Source: Echria macrotheca
Lineage: Eukaryota; Ascomycota; Sordariomycetes; Sordariales; Schizotheciaceae
Length of the DNA: 64,000 nt
Direction of reading: 5' to 3'
Assembly: GCA_030411725.1 (NCBI GenBank)
Contig: MU839838.1
Location: 310,001 to 374,000, forward strand
In this document: positions 22,156-33,149 of the stretch, piece by piece
Numbering within the stretch: the stretch's first letter is position 1
Layout of the letters: each line of letters opens with the position of its first letter
The notes under the pieces: model-generated
What the model saw: only the letters and a program-made list of their open reading frames with translations
Told to the model about the DNA's origin: nothing
Database searches by the model: none
Program-made: the position numbers and the translations under genes

Positions 22156-23954
22156 GGGGTTGTTTACTTGGAATTCGGGCTCGAGGTGTGTGCATGGCAA
22201 AATGGACCACGGCAACCTGTCATCGTCGACGTCGTTGCCATTCTAATCACCGTCGTTGGATGCGTCGGCCATGGTTGTGTGACTCGGTGGACCGATAGCT
22301 GCCAGGAACGAGATGTTGAGGAACTGGAGAAAGGGTCGTTTATACACCTCATTTCCTTGGACCGATAACCAAAGTGCGTACTATCGTGGTGGGCAGACTA
22401 TGAAAAACTGGTATACAGCTAAAAATAGAGCAAGCAGTCGGTGTGGTACGACTTTTAGACCCGAGGTCTCAAGTGTACAGTGTTAGTCTTGACACCGTCA
22501 TGGGCAGAAGACAAGCAGATTTGTTTGTTGGTCGATGCTTCATTATGAACACGTACCTAGCTATCGTTTCGGTTCTCAGAGCGTCATGGCCACCCGACTT
22601 ACACGGGGCTAGGCATCTTGGGTGTGACCAACCGCCTCTAGATTCACCCTTGGCCAGTAAGAACAAGGGCTTGCAGATACTGGCGGTATCAACCCCAGGT
22701 CAAAAAAGAAAGAACAGGATTAAATAGCTAGGAATCTTGCTCAAAGCGGTCGAAACAACGCTCTACTATCTTAAAACGGCTTGTTTAAACTAGATTCGAC
22801 CTGATCTTGTGACGCGACGGATGCCCGAGCAATCAACAGCGAAGGTAGAAAAGCCACATGAAGTAGTCGGCCTGTTACAACACACACGTATAGTGGTGAT
22901 AGTGAGGAGAGATGGTGGATGGTGCAGTTCTCGGTTTCAGAGAAACACGCAGTGGCGTCATAGAGACTATTCTCGGATACCACGGGGGACCTACTATAAG
23001 AGACCTTCAACAGACAAATATCCTCGTATAACACTGCACCCATAGAACAGTTGAGACGCCAAACCGCGGCTCACCCCATCAAGAGCCTCATCTAGACCTA
23101 AGAACGGGCTAGAGGTAGATCTGGGCCACAGATCGCGGTGACGCCACTGACCCGGTTTGAATTGAAGAAGAAAAAAGCTCGCACCAGGTTCACTCGCACT
23201 ACAAGACCACCGCCGGCCCGGCGTACCAACCGACCCGGTTTGATTACAACTAGCTCCTCGTCGCCATCGCCAAGACCGACCTGCCCTGTCTGCCTACCTC
23301 ATATGACCACATGTCGTGTCTGTTGATATACTAGTTCACAGCACGATGCCAGCCCAGCCCAGCAGTGCGTCGGATCGGGCATATTCCCTCCAATGACACG
23401 GCGGAACGGCGGCCTGGAAAGCTGCGGGAGCAATATCCATTCCACAAGAATAGCATCACCATCCCGGCGGATTAGCCAAAAGGCGGGCGACAGAACCGCT
23501 AGGGGGGCTGAGCCTCTGCAATTATTCCGGACAAGCGATTCCCGCTGCCCACCGCTACAACAGGCTGCACACCTCTCCAGCTTATTCGCATGGCCGCCCC
23601 GGCTGATTGGCCGTCCGATATGATGGCATCCACTCCGGCTGCGCAACGCGTACACCGGGTAAGAGAGCTGCGAGCGGGTGGTGATTTTCAATCTGGGGCT
23701 CGATAGGAAGGCATACAACCCGTCCAGCCCATCCGGGGGACCGCGCAATCTAGCGGGCCTGCTGCGAAACGTGGTATTGGAAGGATGACGGCAACATTGT
23801 TCTCGGCAAAGCTTTTTTTTCGCTTGCCCCTCGACGATTAAATAGGGCTGCCGGTCCGATCTGACCAGGAAGATGGGATTTGGACCCGATGCCGTGACAA
23901 CACCGAGACCGGTGGCTGCTAGGTCGTCCATCAAAGGCTTCCTGGTCCATCACC
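22156..23954. other. intergenic, no gene recognised
   Basis: This 1.8 kb upstream of the LysM/CBM18 gene has no supportable coding region, RNA gene or repeat. A TATA-like TTAAATAG near 23838 lies about 115 bases before the LysM ATG. Confidence 0.45.
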
Positions 23955-25436
23955 ATGGTTCTCCTCCAGCTGGTCGCCTGTCTGCTCGCGGCCCAGCTGC
24001 CAGCATTGGCCCGAGCCGACGCCGTCGCGCCGCCCGACGGATGTAGCACCTTTGTGGCGGCCCAGCCGGGAGACACCTGTGCATCGCTGGCCGCGCTCGC
24101 CGGCATTTCCGTCACGCAGTTCCTCCGGAGTAATCCAACGATAACAAGCTGCGACGCCCTCCTCGCCGGCGTCAGCTACTGTGTCGAGCCGCCCAAGTCC
24201 ACCGCGTCGTCGGCCGGACCTTCGGCTACCGGCACGTCGCCGAATTCGGGGTTGCAGATCAGCAAGGACGGCCAATGTGGTAATGGATTCACGTGTACCG
24301 GCTCCAAGTTTGGCCAGTGCTGTTCCGAGCATGGATGGTGCGGCGACACGTCCGAGCACTGCGGTGTTATGTGCCAGAAAGACTTTGGTACCTGTCCGGG
24401 TGCGGGTTCTGGGTCCGGTTCGTCCTCGTCCTCGTCGTCGTCGGTGCCGGTGCCGGTCAGCCCGCCAACTTCGGTATCCTCATCAACTCCACCAACTTCC
24501 CCAGACAACACACCCAAAGTGACCGTGACCGTCACGCAGACCGTGAAGGTGACGAATGGCGTTACCAGCACGCTCCTGACTACATCGGTAGTCCTCCAGA
24601 CGGGGACAGCCATCGCCACCGTCACCCGGACGGCGACAACAACGCCGGTGTCTTTCGCAACTGTGACCACGACGGCTGTGTCGAACATCCAGCTCACCAA
24701 CACCCGCACCGTGACGGCCACCACCACCGCCGTCGTGGTTAGCTCGGTGACGCTCCCGGCCATCGTCACGGCCGTCACGCGCACCCTGACGCAGACGGTG
24801 TCGACCACCTACACCTCGATATCTCTCTCGGTCTGGGAGATCACGTACACCGAGACGACGACCGAGTCGGTGCCGGTGACGCACAACGTCTTCCGCACCA
24901 TCACCATCATTTCCACGGAAACAGACACGGAGACATCAGTGCGCACGCAGACCATCCCGCGCACTATTGTTTCTACCACGACCGAGACCCAGGCGGTGCC
25001 GACCACGCTGTACCGCACCCAGACCGTCTATGCGACGGCAACCGCCACGCTCCCGGCTCGCACCATAACCAAGACGGAATATGACGAGACGACAGTGTAC
25101 CGCACCGCGACGGTGGCCGGGGGAACAGTGACAGTCCCGCGGACCATCACCTACTCGGCCGGTACCGCGACGGTCACGCTGTTGCGCACCATCACCATCC
25201 TCTCGGGCGGGCCGGCGCCAACGACCACGACACTGACGATGCTGAAGACGGTGACGCTGGCCGCGACGACCGAGACGGTGGTCTACGTGACGACCATGAC
25301 CGTGATGCGGACGATTACGGCGCCGGGCGGAGTGGGCAATTGTTATCCGGGGACGGTGACGAGGACAGTGACGGTGTGCGACTGGAACGGCGGAGGGGCC
25401 GTGTTGGTTCCGCGGGAGACCGTGACGGCGGCCTAA
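23955..25436 (+). CDS. secreted LysM + chitin-binding (CBM18) protein with Thr/Val-rich stalk
   Basis: A single exon encodes 493 residues. A signal peptide (MVLLQLVACLLAAQLPALA) is followed by a LysM-like domain at about 28-76 (STFVAAQPGDTCASLAALAG; LRSNPTITSCDALLAG), a peptidoglycan/chitin-oligomer binding fold. A CBM18 hevein-type domain follows at about 104-147 with the expected dense cysteines (CSEHGWCGDTSEHC). After a Ser/Pro linker, some 300 residues are almost wholly Thr, Val, Ala and Ser in repeats such as TVTVTQT, TRTVTATTT and RTITI, a likely heavily O-mannosylated stalk. There is no clear C-terminal GPI signal; the end (VPRETVTAA) is polar. It is therefore probably secreted or wall-associated. 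LysM proteins in fungi bind chitin and may shield the wall; a role here is inferred. Confidence 0.88.
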   Translation: MVLLQLVACLLAAQLPALARADAVAPPDGCSTFVAAQPGDTCASLAALAGISVTQFLRSNPTITSCDALLAGVSYCVEPPKSTASSAGPSATGTSPNSGLQISKDGQCGNGFTCTGSKFGQCCSEHGWCGDTSEHCGVMCQKDFGTCPGAGSGSGSSSSSSSSVPVPVSPPTSVSSSTPPTSPDNTPKVTVTVTQTVKVTNGVTSTLLTTSVVLQTGTAIATVTRTATTTPVSFATVTTTAVSNIQLTNTRTVTATTTAVVVSSVTLPAIVTAVTRTLTQTVSTTYTSISLSVWEITYTETTTESVPVTHNVFRTITIISTETDTETSVRTQTIPRTIVSTTTETQAVPTTLYRTQTVYATATATLPARTITKTEYDETTVYRTATVAGGTVTVPRTITYSAGTATVTLLRTITILSGGPAPTTTTLTMLKTVTLAATTETVVYVTTMTVMRTITAPGGVGNCYPGTVTRTVTVCDWNGGGAVLVPRETVTAA

Positions 25437-25950
25437 CTTTTCTCTTCTGTTATCGCATTGCATCAGACGGTATTTCTGGATGTCCGTTTAGGCTTTTTGC
25501 ATGGTGTCTGCATGAGAGGTTAATGATGAATAAAAGATCGTTGTAGTAGATATTTCTGTACTCCGAAATATAAGGGCAAAAGTGTTACTTTTTGAGGCTC
25601 GAGAGTTCCAGTGAGTGATGGAAATCCTACAGCGGGATGTGAAGGACGCTCCCAAGCAGGCTACCGAGTCGGCTGCGGATAACAAGCAAAGGCAAGGAAG
25701 GCCACCACTGAAAACTCACTAAACTGCTAGTGAGTCTTACGTCATCGACGGGGTACAGAATCACAAGCCAAAGGGGCATGAACACGACACTCATTTCGGC
25801 CGATTTTTTTATTTTTTTTTATGTGTTATTCAATTCTCGCTTCACCCCTTATCCTCACCCCCTTACATCAACAAACACAACTGCATGAAATAGAGACAGC
25901 CATGCAAGTTCAGCTCACACAGTATTAGCATCAGAGCTAACATATTGCAG
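25437..25950. other. intergenic, includes the unresolved first exon of the next gene
   Basis: The hydrolase reading frame starts at a clear acceptor (GCTAACATATTGCAG ending at 25950), so an initiator exon must lie in or before this stretch. The ATG at 25902 is the nearest candidate, but the phase-compatible donor would give an intron of only 29 bases. T-rich runs occur at 25804-25820. Confidence 0.4.
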
Positions 25951-27145
25951 GGCCGACCGCAAACTCGTCCCGCCCGTGGCCGAGGTCCTCCAACACCCGG
26001 CCTTCCCAACGGCAATGTGGCAGCTCGAGCCCGACCGCTCCGGCCTCACCCCGGTCGCCGAGGGCCGGGGCGGTCCGCTGCGCATAAGCTGGGAGATCCA
26101 CGGCTCGGGTCCGACTAAACTCATCGTACTCGCCCCTCCCTATCCCCCTCCCCCCTCCCATGCACTAACACCCAGCTCCCAAGTTCATCATGGGCCTGGC
26201 CGGCTTCAAATCCGCCTGGCAGCGCCAAACCCTCCACTTCGGCCACGAAAACCGCACCAAATACTCGGTCCTTGTTCTCGACAACCGCGGCATGGGCCTC
26301 TCCGACAAGCCGCTCATGCGCTACAGCAGCAGCGAGATGGCGCTCGACATCCTCGACGTACTCACCCACATCTCCTGGCTCCCCTCGTCCCCGTCAGACC
26401 ACAAACTCCACGTCATAGGCCTGTCGCTCGGCGGCATGATCGCGCAAGAGCTAGCCTGCCTCATCCCGCAGCACATCTCCACCCTGTCGCTGTGCTGCAC
26501 GGCCGCGGCGATCGAGAACACGACCACCTTCGTCGAGAACATGGCGAATCGCATCTCGATGCTGATTCCCAAGTCCGTGGACCGAAGCGTGACCGACGCG
26601 GCGCTGTCCATCTTCAGCAAAGCGTACCTGGCGGGTGAGGATGATGCCCATCTGCCTGTCCCCGGGAAGACGCCAAAGTGCAACCCACCAGCAGCCAAAG
26701 ACGGCGAGGATGCGGGTGGTGAATATCTCCGGTTCCCAGTGAGTTTTACCCATCAGAAAGGCGGCGGAGAGGATACTGATAGGAAAAGACAAACGCCCAT
26801 CGCTTCGTGGCCCAGGAAATGCACAAACGCCTCGACCCAGCCCGCTTCGGCCTCAAGGGTTTCCTTCTGCAGCTCATCGCAGCCGGGTGGCATCACAAAT
26901 CGCCAGCCCAGCTCGCCGACATGGCCGACAAGATCGGCCGAGAGCGCATCCTCGTCATGCACGGCACGGAGGACAACATGATCAGCACGCCCCACGGCCG
27001 CAAGCTCATCGAATACATCCAACCCGGCGTCGGCCTTATCGTCGAGGGTATGGGCCATGCACCACTCGTAGAACGCTGCGACTGGTTCAATAACCTCATC
27101 GCGGAGCGCTGTCAGCTCGGTGAGCGGTTAGATGGCAGAACATAA
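25951..27145 (+). CDS. alpha/beta-fold hydrolase (first exon unresolved)
   Basis: Three exons are clear: 25951-26125, 26184-26738 and 26789-27145, with introns of 58 and 50 bases. The start codon is not resolved. The protein has the alpha/beta-hydrolase order: GPTKLIFIMGLAGFKSAWQ, the LVLDNRGMGLSDKP strand-4 motif, the nucleophile elbow GLSLGG (Ser in VIGLSLGGMIAQE), an acid in MHGTEDNMI and the catalytic His in EGMGHAP. A lid-like insertion lies between the elbow and the acid. Fungal relatives are annotated only as alpha/beta hydrolases; esterase, lipase or related activity is likely, but the substrate is unknown. The first in-frame ATG inside this stretch (near 26013, before WQLEP) would be an alternative start that skips conserved N-terminal sequence. 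Confidence 0.8.
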
Positions 27146-27251
27146 TCACCGTCTCAAATATTACTTCGACAGGTCACCATTCGGGCCGTTACGATCATGC
27201 AATTATTACTTATCATGACGCATTGTTGTCAATAGTCCTCGCCGCTAGACA

Positions 27252-29009
27252 CTACAGCTGGACAAACCCAATCCCGCTGAGCGTCTTCTCGTCTAGCTTG
27301 TTACTCGCATCGACACCGCCCGGGATCGGCTTCGCATTGTAGTTGAACAAGTAGTAGTGGAGCTGGCCGTCTCCTGGCCCGAACTTCTGTTGCTCCAGGA
27401 ACAGCGCATTGTCCATCAGCGACAGGGCGTTAAAGACGTCAAACTTGTTCTTCATCGCCAGAATCAACGCATCCCCCATCAACGCGTTAAGACGCTTCTT
27501 CAGCCCGGCTTTGTCAAAAGGCGTGGTGAGCCCAGCCTCGGTGGCATAGTAGAATAGATAGGCCGCCCGAATCGATGAGTGCTTGGGAGTCTGCCCGGGC
27601 TTCTTCGGGTCGGGGTTCACCGACGACTCAAGGCAGTAAAACGAAAAGAAGTCTGTAATCTTTCCCGAGTCGTCCTGCAACCTGTTAGCGTCGTCCACCT
27701 GACAGGATCACAACCTACCTGAACCACATATGACCACACGACCTTGTCCTCGTTGGGGTTGTCGGGGTTCAGCAGCCAGTGTATCGTTTCGTCCTTCGTG
27801 AAGACCGGGGCGAGATCGAACCGCTTCAGGTATCGGTGAAGCAACTCATGCACGGCATCGACATCCCTGGTCTCCATCGCGCGGAGACCGGGCGTCGTCG
27901 TCTCGGTTGGCAACTTGTACTTCCGCACTTGCCAATCGTACTTCCCTGGGGGCGCTTGGCAGAAGCCAACGGATTCCAGCTTGACATAGTCGATGGGTCG
28001 GTGGAAATACCGACAGCTGCTCACCGGTCTGGGCAGGATGATTCCGCCCGTATAGATAGCCTGCCAGACATCTTCGAGGTTGCATACCCGCGTAATTTCC
28101 TTGATGAGCTCGGGAGCGAGTCGCTTGTGCCGCAGCTTCTTGCGAATGCAGAGGAAGTTGACCTCGGAGCTGTGTAGAACCTTGTCCCGCACCCGGATCT
28201 CCAAGGGGATAGCCGAGATGAAAGCGGCAAGCACATTTCCGTACCTAACCCCGACATGCCATTGCTTCTTCCAACCAGGTGTCAACAAGCTCCTGTTGAC
28301 GTTAGCATCCGTTCCAGCCCGGAGTACGCACAGCTTACCACTTCAGCATCGACTTGGTGTACTTGAGCCGGAAGATAGCTGCGTCATCTTCAACGTAGTG
28401 CCCCTCGAGCAGCTTCTCGACTTCAGCCAACTCCTCCTCGTTGGTGAGGTCCATGGTCACCCAGCGGAAGCCTTCTACGCCCAGCGGCTTCGGCTCCTTG
28501 CTGATGTCCTCAATCTTCTTCACTTCCCGGGGCCCCTCCTGGGGCGCTGGTTTCTCGCCGAATTGGGGCACCGGCTGTTCGGCCCAGAACTTGAAGGAGC
28601 CTGCGTCCTTGACATTCTTGGAGCTCGAGGCCAGGCCAGTCATCAAGTCCTGGAGCTTGAGCCCCTTTAGAGCTTGGGCCGTGCTCGAGACGGAGCCGCC
28701 GTCCTTGCCGCGAAGCTCGTTCAGTAGCGCCGGGTTGTGACGCATCAGCTCGGCGAGCTGGCTGTCGGGGAGGTCCTTGATGCTTTTCATGATCCGCTCT
28801 CCGGCGATCTGCTCTGCTGAAGCTTCGTCTGCCTTTTCCTTGCCCTTGGCCTTCTTCTTCTTCTTGTTCTTCTTCTTGGAACTCGCGGTAGAGCTGGTAG
28901 CATCTGGTTGCTGGACGGACCCGCCGTCGCTGCCAGACTCGTCGTCGGATTCAACCGTGCTGGCCTTGGGGTCTTTGGTCGGGTCGACCGGTTTGGATTC
29001 CTCCGCCAT
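27252..29009 (-). CDS. NMT1: glycylpeptide N-tetradecanoyltransferase (N-myristoyltransferase)
   Basis: Exons 29009-28339, 28292-27719 and 27674-27252 join across introns of 46 and 44 bases to give 555 residues. The enzyme transfers myristate from myristoyl-CoA to the N-terminal glycine of proteins in the cytosol and at ribosomes. The N-terminal ~120 residues are acidic and then lysine-rich (KKKNKKKKKAKGK), the ribosome-targeting type seen in this family. The catalytic part starts near FKFWAEQPVPQFGE and includes FRWVTMDL, EVNFLCIRKKLRHKRLAPELIKE (acyl-CoA site), YTGGIILPRP, YFHRPIDYVKL and the end with DALILAMKNKFDVFNALSLM and LSGIGFVQL, where the terminal Leu carboxylate serves as catalytic base in the family. 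Length fits fungal NMTs. It is divergent from the gene at 29533, sharing a 0.5 kb promoter with a telomere-like element. Confidence 0.96.
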
Positions 29010-29532
29010 GGTGTCGTCGGGGAGAGCGAGAGACCGACAGTGTCTAGTTTACAACGAGCGATTTGGTAGAGAAGAGAATGCTGAAGCAAACCGGCGGCGA
29101 CGACACGTTGCACGGGCACGGAGGGGTCAAGCTCGAGCTTGTCCTTGTCTCGTGCTTGCTGGTGCGGGGCTGCGGGGTGGTCAAACGCGACAGGGTTAGG
29201 GTTATGTTCTGCTGCTAGGCCGTCAAGGCTGTTCATGAACGCCGCTCCGTGATCTTTTCCCTTCATCGCTCGTCCAGAGCGATCTGGCCCTCCCGCTCGA
29301 GAGCCTGAGGTTTAGAACAAATCTCTCGACCATGGAGCACTGGGTGGGCCGATTGGTCGTGCTGAATAGTCCTTGCGCATGAGTCGAGGGAATGGAGGAT
29401 TGCTGCGCCACGCTGGTTGCCTGTTGGTGGTGCACCTCCTTTTTTGTGTCGATCGACAATTCCTCCTTCGCCATCTTTCACCATCCAATCCTCGCTTCGA
29501 TTGCTGATTGAATTCTTCGACGCATCGCTACA
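29010..29532. promoter_or_regulatory. bidirectional promoter region, NMT1 and conserved membrane protein
   Basis: This 523-base stretch separates two divergent ATGs (29009 minus and 29533 plus). The only striking motif is the telomere-like element at 29192-29204. No coding frame within it is convincing. Confidence 0.6.
29192..29204. promoter_or_regulatory. telomere-like element (telobox) upstream of NMT1
   Basis: The 13 bases AGGGTTAGGGTTA (two TTAGGG-type units) lie 183-195 bases upstream of the NMT1 ATG. The same 13-mer, in the same orientation relative to the gene, is upstream of SPT5. Teloboxes are known promoter elements bound by Myb-type telomere-repeat factors in fungi and plants; binding here is inferred. 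Confidence 0.5.
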
Positions 29533-30705
29533 ATGGGTAGACCCGGTAGCTCTAGTCGCCCTGGCGACGACGCTGTATCGCTGCACACGCAACCTGGCGA
29601 CCGCTTCCTCGACGACGACGCCCCTGAACTTCAGGTCGACGATCTCCCGCCCCTTTACGACGATGTGGCCGGACCACAAGATGACAGCGCTCCCCTTCTC
29701 TCCGCGCCGCCGGCCGCCATCCCGCCGTTTGCCGGCATGGTAGACTACCACCAAAAGGATGCGAACACCGGCAGCGAGTTCTATCTCAATCACCGTCTTG
29801 ACACCCAGCCCAAGCTCCTCGAGCAGCACGTCAACTACTGGGCGCTGCTCCCCCCACGACCCTACGTCCGGCTCCATGGCACACACTCGCAGGAGGTCGA
29901 TAACAACGGCAAGAAGGAAAGGAAGAAGGTCACAGACTTCGACGTCCAGGTCGAGCTCACCCCGTATCTTTTCTCCGACCCGGTCAGTCGCGCCGCTTTT
30001 CGGGAGCTGCGGACCGTGGAGAACAGCGAAAAGACGAGGCGCGGCACGGTCCTGAGGAAGCGTGCCCCTGGCTCGACGCAGAGCATCGAGGTTGGTTTGC
30101 CTGACAAGCCAACGTTGGAGGAGTGGTGCCATCGATACCAGGCGAGTCACGCCGGGGTTAAGTGCTTCTCAGTGCACAGACGCATGACAGGTTTCGACCA
30201 GGAAAAGGTCAAGCAGAAGCTCGAGGCATTGGTCCGCGACACCAACTACCGTGGCCACCTGGAGGTTTCCTTCCCTGTCAAGGACGAATACGTGCACGTG
30301 TACAACGACTGCAAGACCAATCGCTGGCGGCTGACAGCTTGGATTGTATGGCTGAGCATCCTCACGTTGACGTTCCTCTTTACCTGGCCGTACTTGTTCT
30401 TCCGGACGAAACGCTTTGAAGTGGTGACGGCCGACTGGGCTTTTTCTGTCATGGGCGAGGACGGGAGGAGGAAGTACGTGTCGATCAGCGAGGACCAGCT
30501 CTACAACCTCTGGGGCCGCGCGATCCACCGGGCCGTTCTGGAGAAGCGCCAGTGCACACTGGACCAGCAAGACCTAATTGCGGCCGAGGGGGCACCGCCA
30601 GTTTTCGGTAATGCCGTGGTGGACGGCGCGATGGGCTTTTTGAGGGCAGGTGTAAGCGCGATGAACGAGGTGAATCGCCAGCTTGGCTGGGGAGGTGACT
30701 GCTGA
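29533..30705 (+). CDS. conserved fungal membrane protein of unknown function
   Basis: A single exon encodes 390 residues starting at the ATG at 29533. The first ~70 residues are acidic and disordered (DDLPPLYDDVAGPQDD). The middle has YWALLPPRPYVRLHG, then VELTPYLFSD and WCHRYQASHAGVKCFSVHR. A strongly hydrophobic stretch at about 270-297 (WIVWLSILTLTFLFTWPYLFF) is a membrane segment or hairpin. The C-terminal ~95 residues have ADWAFS, RKYVSISEDQLYNLWG and a short amphipathic end. The pattern resembles proteins that are widely conserved in ascomycetes but have no named domain. I do not assign a function. It shares its promoter with NMT1. Confidence 0.8.
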   Translation: MGRPGSSSRPGDDAVSLHTQPGDRFLDDDAPELQVDDLPPLYDDVAGPQDDSAPLLSAPPAAIPPFAGMVDYHQKDANTGSEFYLNHRLDTQPKLLEQHVNYWALLPPRPYVRLHGTHSQEVDNNGKKERKKVTDFDVQVELTPYLFSDPVSRAAFRELRTVENSEKTRRGTVLRKRAPGSTQSIEVGLPDKPTLEEWCHRYQASHAGVKCFSVHRRMTGFDQEKVKQKLEALVRDTNYRGHLEVSFPVKDEYVHVYNDCKTNRWRLTAWIVWLSILTLTFLFTWPYLFFRTKRFEVVTADWAFSVMGEDGRRKYVSISEDQLYNLWGRAIHRAVLEKRQCTLDQQDLIAAEGAPPVFGNAVVDGAMGFLRAGVSAMNEVNRQLGWGGDC

Positions 30706-30891
30706 GCCGGATCCTACGACCTTCTTGTTAACGCTGTTTGTATTCCTTGTATGAATTCTGTATTGCTACGTAGTATCGTTAGGCGGCCTTATCTTAAAGA
30801 GGGTATCGAATGACTTCCGGAACACGCTGAGACTACCGGGCAACCGGGTATTTAAACCGTACCTACTCACAAACGCATTGTTTGCCGTTCA

Positions 30892-32311
30892 CTACACCGC
30901 ACCACCGCTTCCTATGCCAAAAGACCGCATGACCGCGATCAAGACTGGCGCGTAGAACATCAGATCGTTGTGACCTAAATAGACAGTTAGCCGTCGTGCT
31001 CTAGACAGGTAGGCAGACGTACCTCCGTATGGGAAAAGCTCCTGTCGAATCTCCACGCCGCCGTCCGTCCAAGTTGAAACCGACGAGTCTCTGTCTCGAT
31101 GAACCGTTCTAGCCGCCTTCTTGACAGCCAGACTCTCCCCGTCCTCGGCCTCCTCCATGGTCCCACGCACAGCGGCGGCAAATAGTCTGTCGTCCTCATG
31201 ATACGGAATATCCCAGTCGTTTTTCGCATGAACAAGATGAAGTCGAAGCCGACCTCTTCTCGCCTTGACCATTTTCGTTATTTTCTCCCACCGGTCCGCG
31301 CTGGCCCACTTGTCGACGATGAAACCCATGAATTTTTTGAGAAGCCACGGGGAGACCCTAAAAGGCGCCAGAATGGGCACATATCCAGCGATCGAGTACC
31401 GGCTCAGCATAGTCGGCAAGCTGCTGAAACCCGCCACGAGAACAACTCCCGCAAAATCCACGCCTTCCTTGGCAAAATACTCGGTGACGCCAGTTGCCAC
31501 GGCAGTGCCGAGGCTTTGACCGAGGAGCACTATCATCAGTCAGCATGCTGACTTCAGCGCCAGTCAGGGGGCATACCAATACGCGAAGCGGGAACACCGG
31601 CGACATTCATCGCCCAATTAACAGCAGTGGCAGCGTCAACGATTAGCCCCTTTTCTGTTGGGGAGCCCGTCGAGTGACCAAAGCCACGGTAATCTATGGC
31701 GAGCACATGGTAACGGGAGGTATAGGTCAGGGCATGGTATGAGGCCGGGCGGATGGCCTGTGCGATGTGGCCTGCATTACCATGGACTAGTCACTGTCAG
31801 CATCCGGTCGGCCATGGTGAGAGGATACAGACAGTATACGATCAATCGTGACTCAGGATCTTCCCTAAGGAGCCTGAAGTTCTCGGTCTTGGTGATATCC
31901 CGGCAGAAGCCGGTTTCCTGCGCCGCAAGAGTTTCCTCGTGTTCGACATAGACCTTCAGGGGTAAGATGTGCCAGGCATAGAGCGTCTCGCTGTCACAGG
32001 TCTTGAGGGAAAAGGGTGTAACCTGGCACTCTGTGATCGGCCCCGGTCAGTTAAAAAAGTCGCAGCTGGACACGCCCAACTCACTTGCGAAACCCCAGTA
32101 CTCGGGCTTGTTGATATTATGCCACAGGAGGGTATTGAATTTGTGTGCGTAGAGAAAGCTTAGCAGTCAGCCTCATGCGAACAACAGTGCTAAAAGCGTC
32201 TTACTGCCGTTGGAAGAATGCAGTCGATCCCAGGATCAGAAATGTGAGATACAGGACCACGGGAATGCCGATGACGACGCCAATCGCGATGTAGCCACTT
32301 GACTGGGCCAT
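30892..32311 (-). CDS. ABHD12-like serine hydrolase (lysophospholipase/monoacylglycerol lipase type)
   Basis: Six exons are inferred: 32311-32205, 32158-32085, 32030-31833, 31786-31577, 31529-31023 and 30974-30892, with introns of 46-54 bases, giving 392 residues. The first exon encodes an N-terminal membrane anchor (YIAIGVVIGIPVVLYLTFLIL). The hydrolase part has LYAWHILPL, the oxyanion motif VYFHGNAGH, LAIDYRGFGHSTG, the nucleophile elbow LLGQSLGTA, the acid region LVHAKNDWDIPY and the final His in GGHNDLMFY. This order (anchor, HGNAGH, DYRGFG, GQSLG, KNDWDIP, GHND) is that of the ABHD12/ABHD13-like membrane hydrolases, which cut lysophospholipids or monoacylglycerols. Specific substrate is inferred from the family. 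It is divergent from SWC3. Confidence 0.88.
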
Positions 32312-33149
32312 ACTTTCTTTGACAGCCGGGGTTTGCTCCGAACACAGGAGAGACACTCCGGTAGTAATAGGTAATACAGTGGCTAATCTAAGAATACAGA
32401 CTCCAGTCCAACCCAGTTCTGCCCGGTGTTGGCTGACTCTGTGTCGCCGGTTGGTTGGCTTCCGTGGGCAAGGAAACCGGAAAGCGCAGTTGACGTTGAA
32501 CTCGACGTCGCAATTGGCTGTCCGGGCGGCTAGCTCTACTAACAGTGGCACGCTCGCATTAGCGCAGGATCATGCTTGAGATTGTTAGCGCGGTTAAGAC
32601 CACCGCACGGTTTGCGGCGTCGGATGGACCCGACCACCCATCAGCCGCAACACCTTTCTCCTTCTAAAGAAAGGATGGAGCTACAGACACGAACGAGGCG
32701 AGTCTGAGTCGCCACCAACCAAATGGGACGCCGTGGTGGAGCCTTTAGCTTTCAAACTATATCTCTGCTAAACTGACTTTATCATGCATCAGTCCAACAC
32801 AATAGCATTGCGTCTCAGTTGTGCGGGATCGAGTAACAACTTCCAGGGCAAGGCTTCCTCTGCGGCGCCCAATCAGAAGCTGCAGCCGACCAGCGCTTTA
32901 GCGCATCGAGAGGGGAACGCAATCCCGGCGCCCCATTTCTTTCAATCGTGGGCTCGACCTCTTCCCCAACCAGCCGCACGCTGGGGCGCCGCTCCGACCA
33001 CTTCGCAACAAGCTCGCATCAGCACGGCGTGCATGCTCTTTCAAACACTTTCTGTCGACATCCCGGGGACCGCGGGCCACGACAATTATCTCCAATGAAC
33101 TTATGACAGCGCTTTGTAATTCGCAGAACCGGTGCCGCTTGCCGCTGCC
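32312..33149. other. bidirectional upstream region of ABHD12-like gene and SWC3
   Basis: This 0.84 kb lies between divergent start codons. No TATA box, repeat or additional gene was recognised. Confidence 0.5.

Noticed and set aside
24176..24808. Minus-strand frame opposite the LysM gene
   Set aside because: A Val/Thr mirror of the repetitive stalk, with no independent evidence.
25621..25725. 34-codon ATG frame as the missing first exon of the alpha/beta hydrolase
   Set aside because: No phase-compatible donor before its stop connects to the acceptor at 25950.
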